From Pterobdella sp. o SKG-2022 (lineage: Eukaryota > Annelida > Clitellata > Hirudinida > Piscicolidae), in contig OZ038321.1 of the NCBI GenBank assembly GCA_964035795.1, forward strand, positions 27,344,459-27,408,458: a DNA stretch of 64,000 bases, written 5' to 3'. Of the stretch, positions 13,798-25,534 are shown in pieces. The notes beneath the pieces are model-generated. The model was not told the origin of the DNA, ran no database searches, and worked only from the letters and a program-made list of their open reading frames with translations. Position numbers and translations under genes: made by a program. Each line of letters opens with the position of its first letter. Position 1 is the stretch's first letter.

Positions 13798-15217
13798 GCT
13801 CTCTTCTTGACGGACTTTTGAAAGAAACCAACTATGTTGACAGCAGCTATTTCAAGTCGTTTTTTGGTCTTTTGAGCGCGGTTGTGAACCAAATTGAAGT
13901 ATATCTTATCTTGAAAGTTGTCACTGGACTATTTTTAGAAATAAGTTTTTAATAGAAACAACGAATAAATGTGAATGCACACACGTATTTACAAAACACG
14001 ATTAAAATATTTTTGCAGGCATTGGCATTTTCAGTGATTAATTTGACTGAATCGTTCAGTTCAAGAGGAAGGGTTTTACCCCTTGCTGTAGCCGGATCTT
14101 ATTGGGGATTGACTGCAGCTCTACTTTCTATTTGTGCCAATTTCATAAGAAATTGGATCTATCTAAAAATTTTCATCAGCATTTGAATTTTTTTATTTAA
14201 GCACTTAAAAATGATTTCAAAAGTTTTTTTCTTTTTGCAGCTGTTTTTTATTTTCTGAATATTTTTCTATGGTCATTTTTCTTTGAAAAACTTGAAAAAT
14301 AAAACTTGATTTTTTTTGCAGAGAAATGATGAAAAGAAGAGAAAAAGATAAAGCTATGACTAGTTGCATAATGAAACCTTCAAAGTTGAGGCAAAAGGTG
14401 AATGCTTTTCAAGAAACCAAAAAGTTTAAATTCAGAAAATAATGTTTGTGTTTCTCTATAAATGTCGAGTTTCCCGAAGTAGATATTTGAACACATAAGG
14501 TAGAGCTTATTTTACTACAGTTTTTCAGATTCTTTTTTCAACTTTTGATAAAGTTTCCGTATCAAATTTATTTGCAAGCTATTCCATCTAGATTTCACTC
14601 TTCACATAATTTGTCACATAAATATTGTCTAACTATGTTTTTGAATTCTTTCCACACGACATTAAAACTTTATTTTTCAATAAAGTATTCTACTTTCTAG
14701 TTGGTGGTTGCCAGAAACAGTACCTTGGTTGTATGCTAATGGTCGTTTAAAAGAAGCTGATGCCGTGTTACAAAGGATAGTTAAGTGGAACAGAATTAAT
14801 CTCACGAAACAAGATTTAGAAATATTTGCCAGTAAACAAGAATTGAAAGATATAGAACGTAAAATGTTTATTGATTCTGAATCCAATAACTTGCAGGTTT
14901 CAAATGATAAACCAAAATTAGATAACGGTAAATACTCAATCACTATGCTTGTTCGCAATCGATAGCTCAGAGGACACATGTGCTTGGCTATCATATTGTT
15001 GTGAGTTATTATTAGAATAATTTTTTATAAAATTATAATATATTAAATATAACTGAAACGCCAACATAATCACTTCATAATCATAACTACTAGCCTCGAT
15101 GACTATTCTTATTGGAATGTCAGTTACATTAGTGGAGTTCTATCGATTCTTTAGTGGGTTTTCAGCTGCTTCTATAGAAGTGCCAAGCTGCATCATAGCA
15201 TATTTCATGTGCAAAAG
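13798..15217 (+). pseudogene. SLC22-type (organic ion transporter) pseudogene
   Basis: Remnant of a major-facilitator transporter of the SLC22 kind, aligned by eye with the fuller copy on the minus strand at 25.5-29.7 kb. Recognisable pieces: 13798-13940 (ends GLLSAVVNQIEVYLILKVV, TGLFLE; TM3-4 region); 14019-14186 (SYWGLTAALLSICANFIRNW; TM5-6); 14701 to about 15000 (WWLPETVPWLYANGRLKEAD, the intracellular loop with the family's PETxPWL signature); about 15090-15217 (SGFSAASIEVPSCIIAYFMC; TM8 region). Lesions compared with the other copy: in-frame stop and frame change in the first piece; donor GTAAGT changed to ATAAGT at 13941; TGG to TGA in FISIW at about 14184; TAT to TAG in LVRNRY at 14963; and a small deletion before SGF at about 15150. 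The N-terminal exons and the C-terminal helices are not recognisable. The pattern means this copy cannot encode a full transporter. Confidence 0.75.
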
Positions 15218-17110
15218 GTACAGCAAAAAACTAGGATCTAATAAGCATGAAAAAATCATCAATATTGTTTGCAGATTTGGAAAGAAACTTTCTATTGTAG
15301 TTTACTATTTTTAGCTGTTATATATTATTTTTTTCTGTATTTTCACAAAAGCTTATGAAAGTGAATCAAAATACCTTAATTGAATATTCGAATGTAAAAT
15401 CTTTACCAGAAACAATCCCTGCTTTATCGCACGTAACTCTGATGTTGAATGTCTTGCACCTCTGCTGGCTATTCCATCCTCTTCTTTATTGGATTTAAAC
15501 TTTTTCCAAAAAACTTATGGTTTAAAAATAAGAATAAATACAATGATTAGTTTAAAATTTTCAATTAAAAAGACATGAAGTTAAATAAAATCGTAAGCCT
15601 TTGTCAAAAAACTAAAAAAAGGGCACTAAAAAGGTTTTTAAAAGTTGTTAACCATAGTTAATAAATGATTTTCAGAAAAAACTTACTTTTTTAACTGATT
15701 CTATAGCAAAAATACAATTAATTTTCTATTGAAAAGTTTTTACTTCAAAAAAACATCTATTAGGAAAAAGCTATTTTGGTCTTTCAGGAACAAGCTTCAA
15801 ATAATGAAATGGACTTTTTCCCGTATAATTTATTTTGAAGATTACAGTGAAGCTTTCACAAATGCTTCAACATTTTTTTTAATTTTAAATTTCAAATAAA
15901 ATCATGAAAAATATGCAGAGTTTTTTTTGGCACGATGATTTAACTGAGTTATCAACGTTTTACAGCATGAGAATAGAATCTTTTGCGTAGTTTCAATTCA
16001 TATTTTCTCAAGCTTTGAAATTTCTGTAAGGCGCTGATATTTTTATAACTATTTCTATGAAACTTAAAAAATCTTCAGTAATTTTTTGAGCGTAAATGTC
16101 AATAAATCTATGAAAATTATTATGAGCTTTTATTTTGACAATATAAAAAATTAACAACCCTCTGAATAAAATTTTAAAAAACTAGCAAAAAATAACCAGT
16201 GCGCAGAAGAAACTAGACAACCAAATAGATCTTTGGGAAAATAACCGATAACATTAAACTTTTTAAGCATTCAATTCAGATGGATAAGTTTTTTCCTCAA
16301 TATTTCCAACTTGATTCCATTGAATATTTGGAAACTAGCTTATTTTAAATATATTTTTTTGGCCCAATTGTTTTTGGTTAGTTATTCAGAAGATGAACTT
16401 TTTGTCTCAGCCCCACATTGTGTCAGTCATAATCTCTAGGTGTAAATGTGTATTTTTATTTCAAAGAAATGTGGATTTTCACAAGTCTCTCAATTTTAAC
16501 AAAAAATTCTATTTATTTTATGTCATTTTCTTGCATAACCTTCCGCTTTTTTTTATAGATTTTAGATGGAAATATAATTTATTTGTTGGAAGTGTTAATT
16601 TTTGTTCAATTTTTATTTGAAAAATTTTTTTAATGCATTTAGATTCAAATCAAAATTATATGGTTTTTATTGCATGAAAGTCCAAACAAAATAACTATCG
16701 AATGACTTTTAACTTTTGAAGTGGAGACAAAAACTTAGTTTGTATAATTCTTATTTTAATTTCAAAGTTGAAATTTTGAATATATTAAATAAAACTGAAA
16801 CCACTTCAAAATAATTTTTAAGAAAAGCATTTAGTAAAACTCCACTGAAAAAATTTTCAACTAATAGTAACTTTTTAAACGTCGTAGCTTGAGCATTCGT
16901 TTGATAAAAATATTTAATTGTTTTCATAAACATTGAAATATATAAGCAACAAATGCCTCAGTTGATACAAAGAATCACTTTTAGAAAATGTAAACAGTGT
17001 TTGTTAGAAATAACTTAAGAACCTTTCTTATTTTTGAGACTTGAGCATGAGTATAACGAGTTTCAGTACGTTTAATTGTTTTATTCATATATTGTCAAAA
17101 AAACTGCTTC
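15218..17110. other. Non-coding stretch downstream of the SLC22 pseudogene
   Basis: AT-rich sequence. A short stretch near 15400-15510 might be an eroded remnant of the next transporter exon, but no frame can be followed. Nothing else is supported. Confidence 0.4.
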
Positions 17111-17261
17111 AAATGACTAATATTTCAGAACACTAATTAGTTTATTAAGATATGAAGCTTTTCGTTATCAGCATAATATTTTAAACTTTAAAATATTATG
17201 CTGATAACGAAAAGCTTCATATCTTAATAAACTAATTAGTGTTCTGAAATATTAGTCATTT
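17111..17261. repeat. Perfect 151-bp palindrome (foldback element)
   Basis: Two 75-base arms (17111-17185 and 17187-17261) are exact reverse complements, separated by a single base at 17186. Each arm contains the core seen in the other foldback repeats of this window: a purine-rich ACGAAAAGCTTC on one strand, then ATCTTAATAAAC. The absence of mismatches means either very recent formation or a foldback assembly or library artefact. Confidence 0.92.
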
Positions 17262-20200
17262 TATTGTGGCTTGTGAATAAAACACTGCTTCAAACATAGC
17301 AGTTCTTATGTCATTTTGGTTTTTTGTATTGAAACAGCCATTTGTGGCTCTCCACCCTTTCTTTAGCACTTCTGCACAGACGTTATAGGGACCGAGAATT
17401 GAAAAGTTATGTTCCCTCATCGTTTCCAAAATTTTTTGATAAACGTTTTAAGCAGTATATTGTTATTTAGAAAAAAAGAATGTTGGGTCTGAGCTTTTTC
17501 AGTTCATGAAAGAAAATGAGGTTGCATTTGTTGCGATGTTTAATCCCTTTTGCTTGATTATGTCTTCATTAAATTAGTTTTGTAAGTGCTATTACGAATT
17601 GAATGTTGATTTGATCTTCTTCAATGTTGTCAAGACCAAATTATTTGTTGTTTTGAAAGTTCATGGCAGATGTAATTTTATCAAATCTAATGTCAGAATT
17701 GGTGTAATTGGTAGGATAGGTTGCAATATTTGTATTGGTTTCGAAGTTGTAATTGCTGAAAAGTTTTCTGAGAAGAATTCTGTTTTAGTTATTGAACATT
17801 AGTTTTTCATCTGAGTTTTTTTTAGAGTATAGTGCTTTCATGGGTCGAGCACTGTCTCAAGAATATGAATTGTTCTCATGTTATCAATAATTTTTAAAAA
17901 ATTCTATTTTTATTTTGATCAAACAATCGTTTCAATTTTTATTTCAATTTTTTCAAGCTTCAGTTATTAAGTTGATTCAAGCTCGTTTGCACTCAAAATT
18001 TTAAGCTTTATTTCCAATTTTTTCATGAACAGTTGTTGAAATGTGTTTAAGCTTTTTAGTCACATCTTAATAATGGAGTAAAAGGTACCAGTAGAAAAAA
18101 CTATGAATATGTGTTTAAATAAGTAGAACCAATAATTTCTGGTTCCAAAAGAAGATCTGCGCAACAGAGGGTATGGTGTAGTGAAATCTTTAACACTCCA
18201 TTGAATCTGTGCGCACTAAGACAAAAAATTCTAGATGGGTGAACAAATAATAGCCGAGTGTTAATCTTTTAGGTTAGAATATGTGTAAAAAATCTGACAT
18301 AGATTGATCCTATGTCTAACTTGGTTAATAAAAATGAAAGATTGTAACTTGACGATTTATATACTCAGTAGTAAAAGGCTGATTGTGTTCACTATTAAAA
18401 AGAAACAGAAAAATTCAGAAAAAATACCAGAGATTGATTTTCTCGTAGAAGTACAAAAAATCGTTTTGACTAACACAGCTCACGTGCTAAGAAGAGCCCT
18501 TTCTATCCATCCAAAAACCACTTGTATCTCTTTTTTTAGAATACTGAAGCTAACATGACGTTTGATCAAATAAGCAGAACTTTAAAGAAATTTCAAAGCT
18601 TATCATTTGAGTGTTATACATTTTTTTAATAACAATATTTTCACTTATTTCAAACATAATATAAATAATATAATTAATTAATTTTAAAATTTCAAAACTC
18701 ACATTTTTGTATATTGAAGAAATATGAGTTTTTAAAGGTTTTGTATGCAAAATCTTTTAAAATAACTTTTCCGGCAATAAAAATGTCCAAGAAAATGTTT
18801 ATTTTTTGCTTGAATTTCAAACCTAAAAAAAGTATTTTGAAAAATAAAATTGAAATATTGGAAATAACTTTGTGACAAAAATTAAAATTAACTTTCAAAA
18901 TAATAAATGATCAAATAAAAAGAAAAAAAAATAATATTAAACAACTCAACTAAACCAGTTTTCCAAATTTTTTTCATATTAAAATATAAAGGTGACATTT
19001 AAGTTGGAAATGAGACAGAAGCATGAAATTAATTCGTAAAACTGCCTTGAAAAGTGGCGCCAGCATCACGCCAACACATCGTTTTGCTTGCTTAACTTCA
19101 TGGCATCTAGTTGCTGTTTAATAACACAAAATTAAGGTTATGTCTCTTCAATGAACCTTTGCAATAATTTACGAACAGATTTTTTTTAACAGTTAGTATT
19201 TTTCGATGTTGTTTTTATTTATTTATTTATAGATATATTATTTTCTATTAGATTGCCTGAAAAGTGAGCGGCGAAGATGAAAAGATAGAAGTAAAAATTT
19301 AATTAAAAAATTGCTTTAAGAAAGGATTTTTATTAGTTTTACTATAATAAACATCACTTTTTATAGCATGAAAAAAATATACCATAATAAAGATGCTCAT
19401 TCTGGAATTGAATATTTTGTATTTCAAAATATTTTTCTCAAAATCAAAAAAAAGTTCTCAACTTTTTTTCTTCTCAAAAAACTTTAAATATTGATCAAAA
19501 TTAATGAAAAAATGAGAATTTTGAGAATTATTGAACAAATGTAATGATTAAACGAGGCATGATGTACAAAGTGTACAGACGTTGTATCGATTGCGCCTCA
19601 AAGACGCAGAAAAGATCCGCTAACAAAAATCAACAATTTCATATTATTATCATCTCAAATAGAAAAGTCCACATCTTGAACCCAAACCTTGAACGTTTGA
19701 AAACAATACTGAACATTAAATTCACCTAACAACAAAAACATGGTGATAAAGTGTGAAGCAGCATTGCACCTAAGCATTGAAACAGACATCCCTACACTGT
19801 GTGGTCCAGGGCCTACTTCTTCTGTCTCCACTTATGACTATCATCATATGCATATCAGCATATGTTCTCAGAATGACATATATGTGTCTGTTTATATGCA
19901 TATTTTTATATATGCATCTCGTTTTTACATTAGGGTTAATTTATTTATAGGTTTGCTTTTTGTATAGAATGTAAATTAAAAAGTGTGTTATATTCGTAAA
20001 ATTTTGAAATTATAAGACTTTTTGGTGTTAAATAAAGAATAATTTTAATTATTTTTAAATAATAGTCTAAACAAAAGATTATAAGCTGTTCAAGAGTTGT
20101 TAATAGATAATAAGAGACCGAAACATCAACTATCGAACATCTTAAGTGTTTTATAAAGAAAACTTGGGAAAAAAGTCAAAAAAGATTATTTAGAGCTACT

Positions 20201-22199
20201 CAACTCAATTTATTTGTTATGAAAAAAAGTACATTAATTCAATCTACTTCATTTTCAGTTCTAACTGATGTTCAACTATTTTTTATTTCATTAAAAATTT
20301 CATATTTAGTGAAAACAAAATTCAGACTTCAAATTTGTTTTTTTCAAATTTCTTAAAAAAACAACCTATAATGTTCAAATGAAGATATTTTTGAATGAAA
20401 ATTTTGGGGAAAAACAAAAAATAAAATGATTTTTTGAAATTTTCTTTTGAATCATTCCATATAAAAATGAAACAATTCTGAACAAACAGTTGAATTAGAA
20501 AAAACAAAAATGACATTTGAAAAACTTTTGGTACTTAAACCCGGGACATATTCTATTTTTATTTCTATAAATATTATCTATGTATAAGTACTTCCATAAC
20601 ATTATTTAAGCGATATTATTTAGAGCATATAATAAAATTCTCATATTGAAAAGCATTGAAGTCATTTTTTTTATTTCACACTTTTAAAGTGAAAAGAATA
20701 TATTTAAAAACATAAATAGAATTAAATTTTTCAGAATCATAATTTCTCTCTATCTTTATTCATGTTTTTTACAACAAGAACAAAGGACTATAAAAAACAC
20801 ACACTCTTGTGAAACAAAATATACGCGAATTCACCAAAATCAAAACAAATCAGTTATCAAAGAAAATACATGGCTATTTCAAAAGTCAAAATCATAAATT
20901 GATGAAACTCTTCATGTAAGAATCTTCATTTGTGCACACAGCCCCTTTTAAAAGCTCCGTGCAATCGGACACAACCGGTGTACACCTACTTGTATAAAAG
21001 TGTTGCTTTTATGAGAAGATCTTGTCAAAGTCAACATTGATTTTATATTAAATTTTTGAAGTTCTTCAGTTTTGAATTTTGTTTTTTGATACGAAAAACT
21101 TTAGGTTTGAGACATTTATTTCAATCAAACTATTAATTTATAGTCTTATAAAGGTAAAAATAATTAGATTGGTTTTGAAATGGAAAACTTGGAAATTTTA
21201 CAGTTTTAGTTAATGATGTTATATCAGTTGTGAATTTCATTTGGGTTAGAACACAGATAAATGTGAGTTCAAAGCATACATCTAGATACCTTTGTGCAGT
21301 TTGGAATTGAGTGATTATTTTTGTTTTAATACAATTATTTTCTAAATAATTTCACTTTTTTGTTTTTGAGTGTTGAAAATGGAATTGTTTGAAATAAGTC
21401 TTTGAAACCTTTCAGATTATTTAGGGATGTATTTGTATAAAAATGATAATTTATAAAGTGTATCTAGATTTTTTTTCGAGGATATGTAATTTAGCATTGA
21501 TATTTACAACGTCAACTTTGCTGGTTTTCTATTTTTATAAAATGTAGTAAAAATAACTCAAATTTTTATTTATTTACTCAATGAAGTATTTTAATTGGTT
21601 ATAAGAATTAATTTAAAACCAAAGCTTTTTGAAAAACTTTTATTAATTTGAAAAAAATTTTTTAAAAACTACTTTTCTTTCTTAGTTCAACATTTTTGAT
21701 TCAGTGCCATACTTTAAAGTTTCAAGTTTTTTGAGTTCGAAATTATTGACCAACAATACAATAATAGCACCAGTTGACAATATTAATTTGATATTTTTAA
21801 ATCAAATGGGCTTTTCAACAATGCATTCATATATAATAGATTCATTTTGCTTTAAAATGTTTCATAGAAATAATTTCAACTGTAAAAATTTTTCTATATT
21901 CAAAAACTTCATTATTAAATATAACTATTTATTTTCCATAATTAAATCTTAAGTTGCATCGTTTATAATGTTTGTTTCCCGTGCATTTTGTTAGTGTAAC
22001 TTACATATTCACATGTTTCGACAACACAATATATTTTCAGCATTTGTCCACGCACATAAGCCTAGTGCGATAATTTTGAATTCAATATTTTTAAACATTT
22101 TCTCGTACGGAGCTTTGAAGGATCTTAACAAGTGTACTAAAGTTTTTTATTTCTAGTTTTTCTTTAATGTTATTTATTACGGCATAACTTATTTAGTGT
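17262..22199. other. AT-rich non-coding stretch
   Basis: No gene is supported. Open frames at 17599-17802, 18304-18558 and 19544-19729 are short and carry no recognisable motif. Around 19836-19920 there is a patch of alternating ATATGCATAT-type words with local self-complementarity, which is probably simple-sequence in nature. Confidence 0.4.
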
Positions 22200-23246
22200 C
22201 CCATGAGCTTCTGAGGTTTTCAAAATGCTAAAACAGCTATTTATAATTATGTTTAATGAAATTCCATTATTTATCATAAATAATATTTAGTCTTTCCAAG
22301 TTAGGATTTTTGCAAAAGTAATTTTAAAGCGCAAAATATCCAAAGAAGCTAGAATCTTTGTTTAAGATTTGTAATAAATGAAAATATAGTAACAAAGAGT
22401 TTATAGAATTTTGAAGAAATTTTGAAGCAAAGTGATAAGTCTTGAGCAAGAGAAAGTTCTACAGACGTGGGACTTGGTCAAAAAGTTTGAAAAGAATCTG
22501 ATGTAGTAGGAGACCAAAAAGTAAAGCTCTCAGTGGTTGATGGATATGTTTGGAAGAAACTTTATGAACAGACAGATTGAGTATGCTTGAAAATGCAGAT
22601 AATAAAATAAAAAAATTGAACTGACAGCTCTGGACAACTGGCAACCAGTGCAGACGATCAAAAAATGCACATAAAAATTAAAGCTGAAAAGAGTTGAAGT
22701 AAACAGCTTGAGACAGTTTCAACCGCGTGGTTGTGCACAATGCAGAAGAAAGTTGTCTTAGTTCAACTTGAAAAACTTGTTTCCAAAAGCTCTTCTGAGG
22801 TTTCCAAGATGCTAATATACATATGCATTTATGGTTATAAATAATTATTGGTTCTTTTTAATTGCCTATTTAGTGTTTATTTACAATTATTTTAACACGC
22901 AATATTCAAACAGAATTTTCTTCAAAAGCACTTTAGTTTTAATTTGAAATTGGAATGAAGAGAGCTATAGTTTCGAGAATTTGTGAAACTTTCCAATAGA
23001 AGCATGCAGGTCAAACAAAAAAATGTTCCACAGGCTTGGGAATCAATGGATAGCTTGAAACTAAGTTTGGAAATACTAGTTGAAAGCATAGTGAAAATTT
23101 CTAAAAACTTAATGATTATGTTTGATGGAGGGGAATGGTTCGAAGTTCACGCAATGAATATTTTTGCAGACCTCCAGAAAAAAAGTTGCAATATTCCCAA
23201 CTGGAAAGAACTGGAGATAGTGAAAGCCTTCATTGTTGAAGATTAA
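22200..23246 (+). repeat. Diverged direct duplication with a possible coding remnant
   Basis: Two blocks, about 22200-22700 and 22790-23246, share diverged landmarks in the same order. These are a TTCTGAGGTTT..CAA.ATGCTAA motif near their starts, a CGCAA-AT-TCAAA motif about 130 bases on, and GTTC-ACAG-C-TGGGA near 22460 and 23030. The second block keeps an 87-codon open frame (22983-23246, containing QAWESMDSLKLSLEILVESI and a tryptophan-bearing end) with no upstream ATG until its eighth codon. The first block has stops in the matching frame. I do not recognise the protein. This may be an old tandem gene duplication with one decayed copy. Confidence 0.35.
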
Positions 23247-24171
23247 ATAACTAATATGGCTATCAATATATCTATTTATAATGTAATCATGTATTCAATT
23301 TTGAGTTTAAAAGTTTGAGTTGCATTTATTTTTATTTTTTTTTTGAAATTATCCCAAAATTCTGTCGTTTGTTCACAATTTTTATTCACTTTAATAGGAT
23401 TTCATATTTTTTCATTTATAATTTCGTTTGAACGTTCGTTTGAAATGTTTTTATTTCTAAAACTTGAAATAGGAATTTCAGATTATGCTTTTGTATTTCA
23501 ATTTTCATTGGTTAGCTTAAGGACTAGAAAATTGCCAAGTTTCAAATTTAAACTAAAACAAAAAATTTAAGAAATAGAGTCATTTTTTGATTCAATTGGA
23601 AAGACGTGGAAAATTATGTTAATAATTAAGAGGGTTTGCCCACTTGGTATTCAGTGGAATCAGATGTTATTACTACAAAATCGTTAAAATATTTAAGCAG
23701 AATTATTGTTAATTAATTTTTCAACTTTATTGTTTTTGTAATAAAATCATCATCAGTTACAAATCTTGTTATTTGGCAGGTTGTTTGAATCATGGGTTTG
23801 CAACTTTGAAAAATCTTCATGAAGACAAATGGAGAAAATAAAAAGCTTTGAGAAAACAGTGGAGAAATTTTGATAGTTATCTTGAATGCTAGAAGAACTC
23901 CACTACTTTTGCAAAATTCTATTGTATCCCATAAATTAATTCATTATACTATTCTTTCATCATCTTTTGAATACACTGAATCTATTCCAGTTTTGAATTC
24001 GTTTCATTCATTAAAGCAATCACATTTTGTTTTGCAAACAAATGTATGATACAATTTTCTGCAATATATAAATCCAAAAAAAATTTTAAAATAAACTTTA
24101 TAAAATAAATGGATAGCTTGTAGAAATGAGTATATCAATAGCTACGTTTCCTTTTCACTTCTCATGCCCAG
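23247..24171. other. AT-rich non-coding stretch
   Basis: Nothing supportable. The open frame at 23343-23570 is dominated by Phe, Leu and Ile codons, as expected from T-rich sequence, and lacks any motif. Confidence 0.4.
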
Positions 24172-24253
24172 TGTTTCGTATGATCAACTGGACGGAGAAC
24201 TGATAAGGGCATGTGACTATGCTCCTTCTAGAAATAAAATTTCCATCACTTGA
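24172..24253 (+). CDS. Terminal-exon candidate, unrecognised
   Basis: After a good acceptor (CTTCTCATGCCCAG) an open segment begins in phase 2, reads VSYDQLDGELIRACDYAPSR and six further residues, and ends at TGA 24251-24253. The composition looks coding, but no upstream exon was found and I do not recognise the family. Confidence 0.25.
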
Positions 24254-25534
24254 AAAAATTCAAGTTAAATTTGATGATCACTAGTTTTCAACCTTGTTCT
24301 AAATTTTTTCGCTATAGGGCTATTGTAATTTTTTAAAATTTTCTTTTATTATTGAGAACTGTCATATTCGAGCTTTCTAAAATCCACGAATGCGAACTAT
24401 GACATATGCTTCTTGATAATCAATCTAGCCATTGCTGAGTCGTTTTTATACTCTCCTACATAAGGTGGCTTTTAGTGCTTCTCTTAAAGCTTGGCATTCA
24501 ATTTGCTCGAACCAGAATTATTTTTTAGGTTCACTGGCAATACTTAAAACCATATTCAACATATTAACCGATCAAGTACTATTTATCTATAACAATACTG
24601 GCAATGGTCTAAAAACAAATAAAAGTTCATAAAAAGAGATTTTTAATCAAGGCATCTGGTGTATTATTTCAAGAAATAACATTTAGAAAATTATTTGTTG
24701 TTGCATAAATGTGTTATTTAAAAAAAAACTAGGAAGATGCCAAATAACATTTATGTTCTATCCTATAGAAGTTTTTCGAATAGTTCTTATGAGGAGTTTC
24801 AATAATAAAATTGTCTTCATTTTCATGCTATCGTCATCAAAACCATTTTTATCCTCACCAAAAAAATGTTATCTATATATTTTGGTTAAATAAAATTACT
24901 TTTTAGCTATAACTCAAGTCGTTTTTTGTTTCATAGCTTCAAAATCAGTTATTTTGGTTCTCAAATAAAAAATGAATTTAAATTTTGTTAAAATAACTTC
25001 AGCGTGCAATGCTATCCTCACAGATCATTTTCTACACAAAAAAACAATTGAAAAACATTTTTATTTATTGAACCAATTCCCGGTATGTTGAGTGATCCAG
25101 AAATGTGAAAAAGATATAGTTTTCAAATGTCAAAACCGAATTCATAAAAATAACACTTAAAACCCTCTGAACAGAGAATAGAGAATTCCTCAAAACTGTC
25201 GCAGTTCACTTGCGCTAGGTATAAGACAACCAAAAAATGCAGTAATAGTTCGTATGATTAAATATTTAATTTGCGAGTCGTGAGTGAAAATTTTTACATC
25301 AAGTGTTCATAAACTTTATACAGATGAAACTGTGTGTTTTTTATCGAAAATGAATAAACCGGATTATTTCAATTCATTGTTAATCAAAATTGTTCAAGCG
25401 TTTTCTGATGAAGCTTGTACAAGACTGACAGAAAGATCCCACATCAGTACATGTGACAAAAATCGAGATATGGTTTTTATATTGAATGCAATAGTTAATT
25501 GAAATTATTTCTTTCCACTAAAACGTGGAAGTTT
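24254..25534. other. AT-rich stretch without a supported gene
   Basis: Open frames at 24432-24632, 24711-24893 and 25284-25502 have no recognisable motif. The last overlaps the end of the minus-strand SLC22-type locus and is probably fortuitous. Confidence 0.4.
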
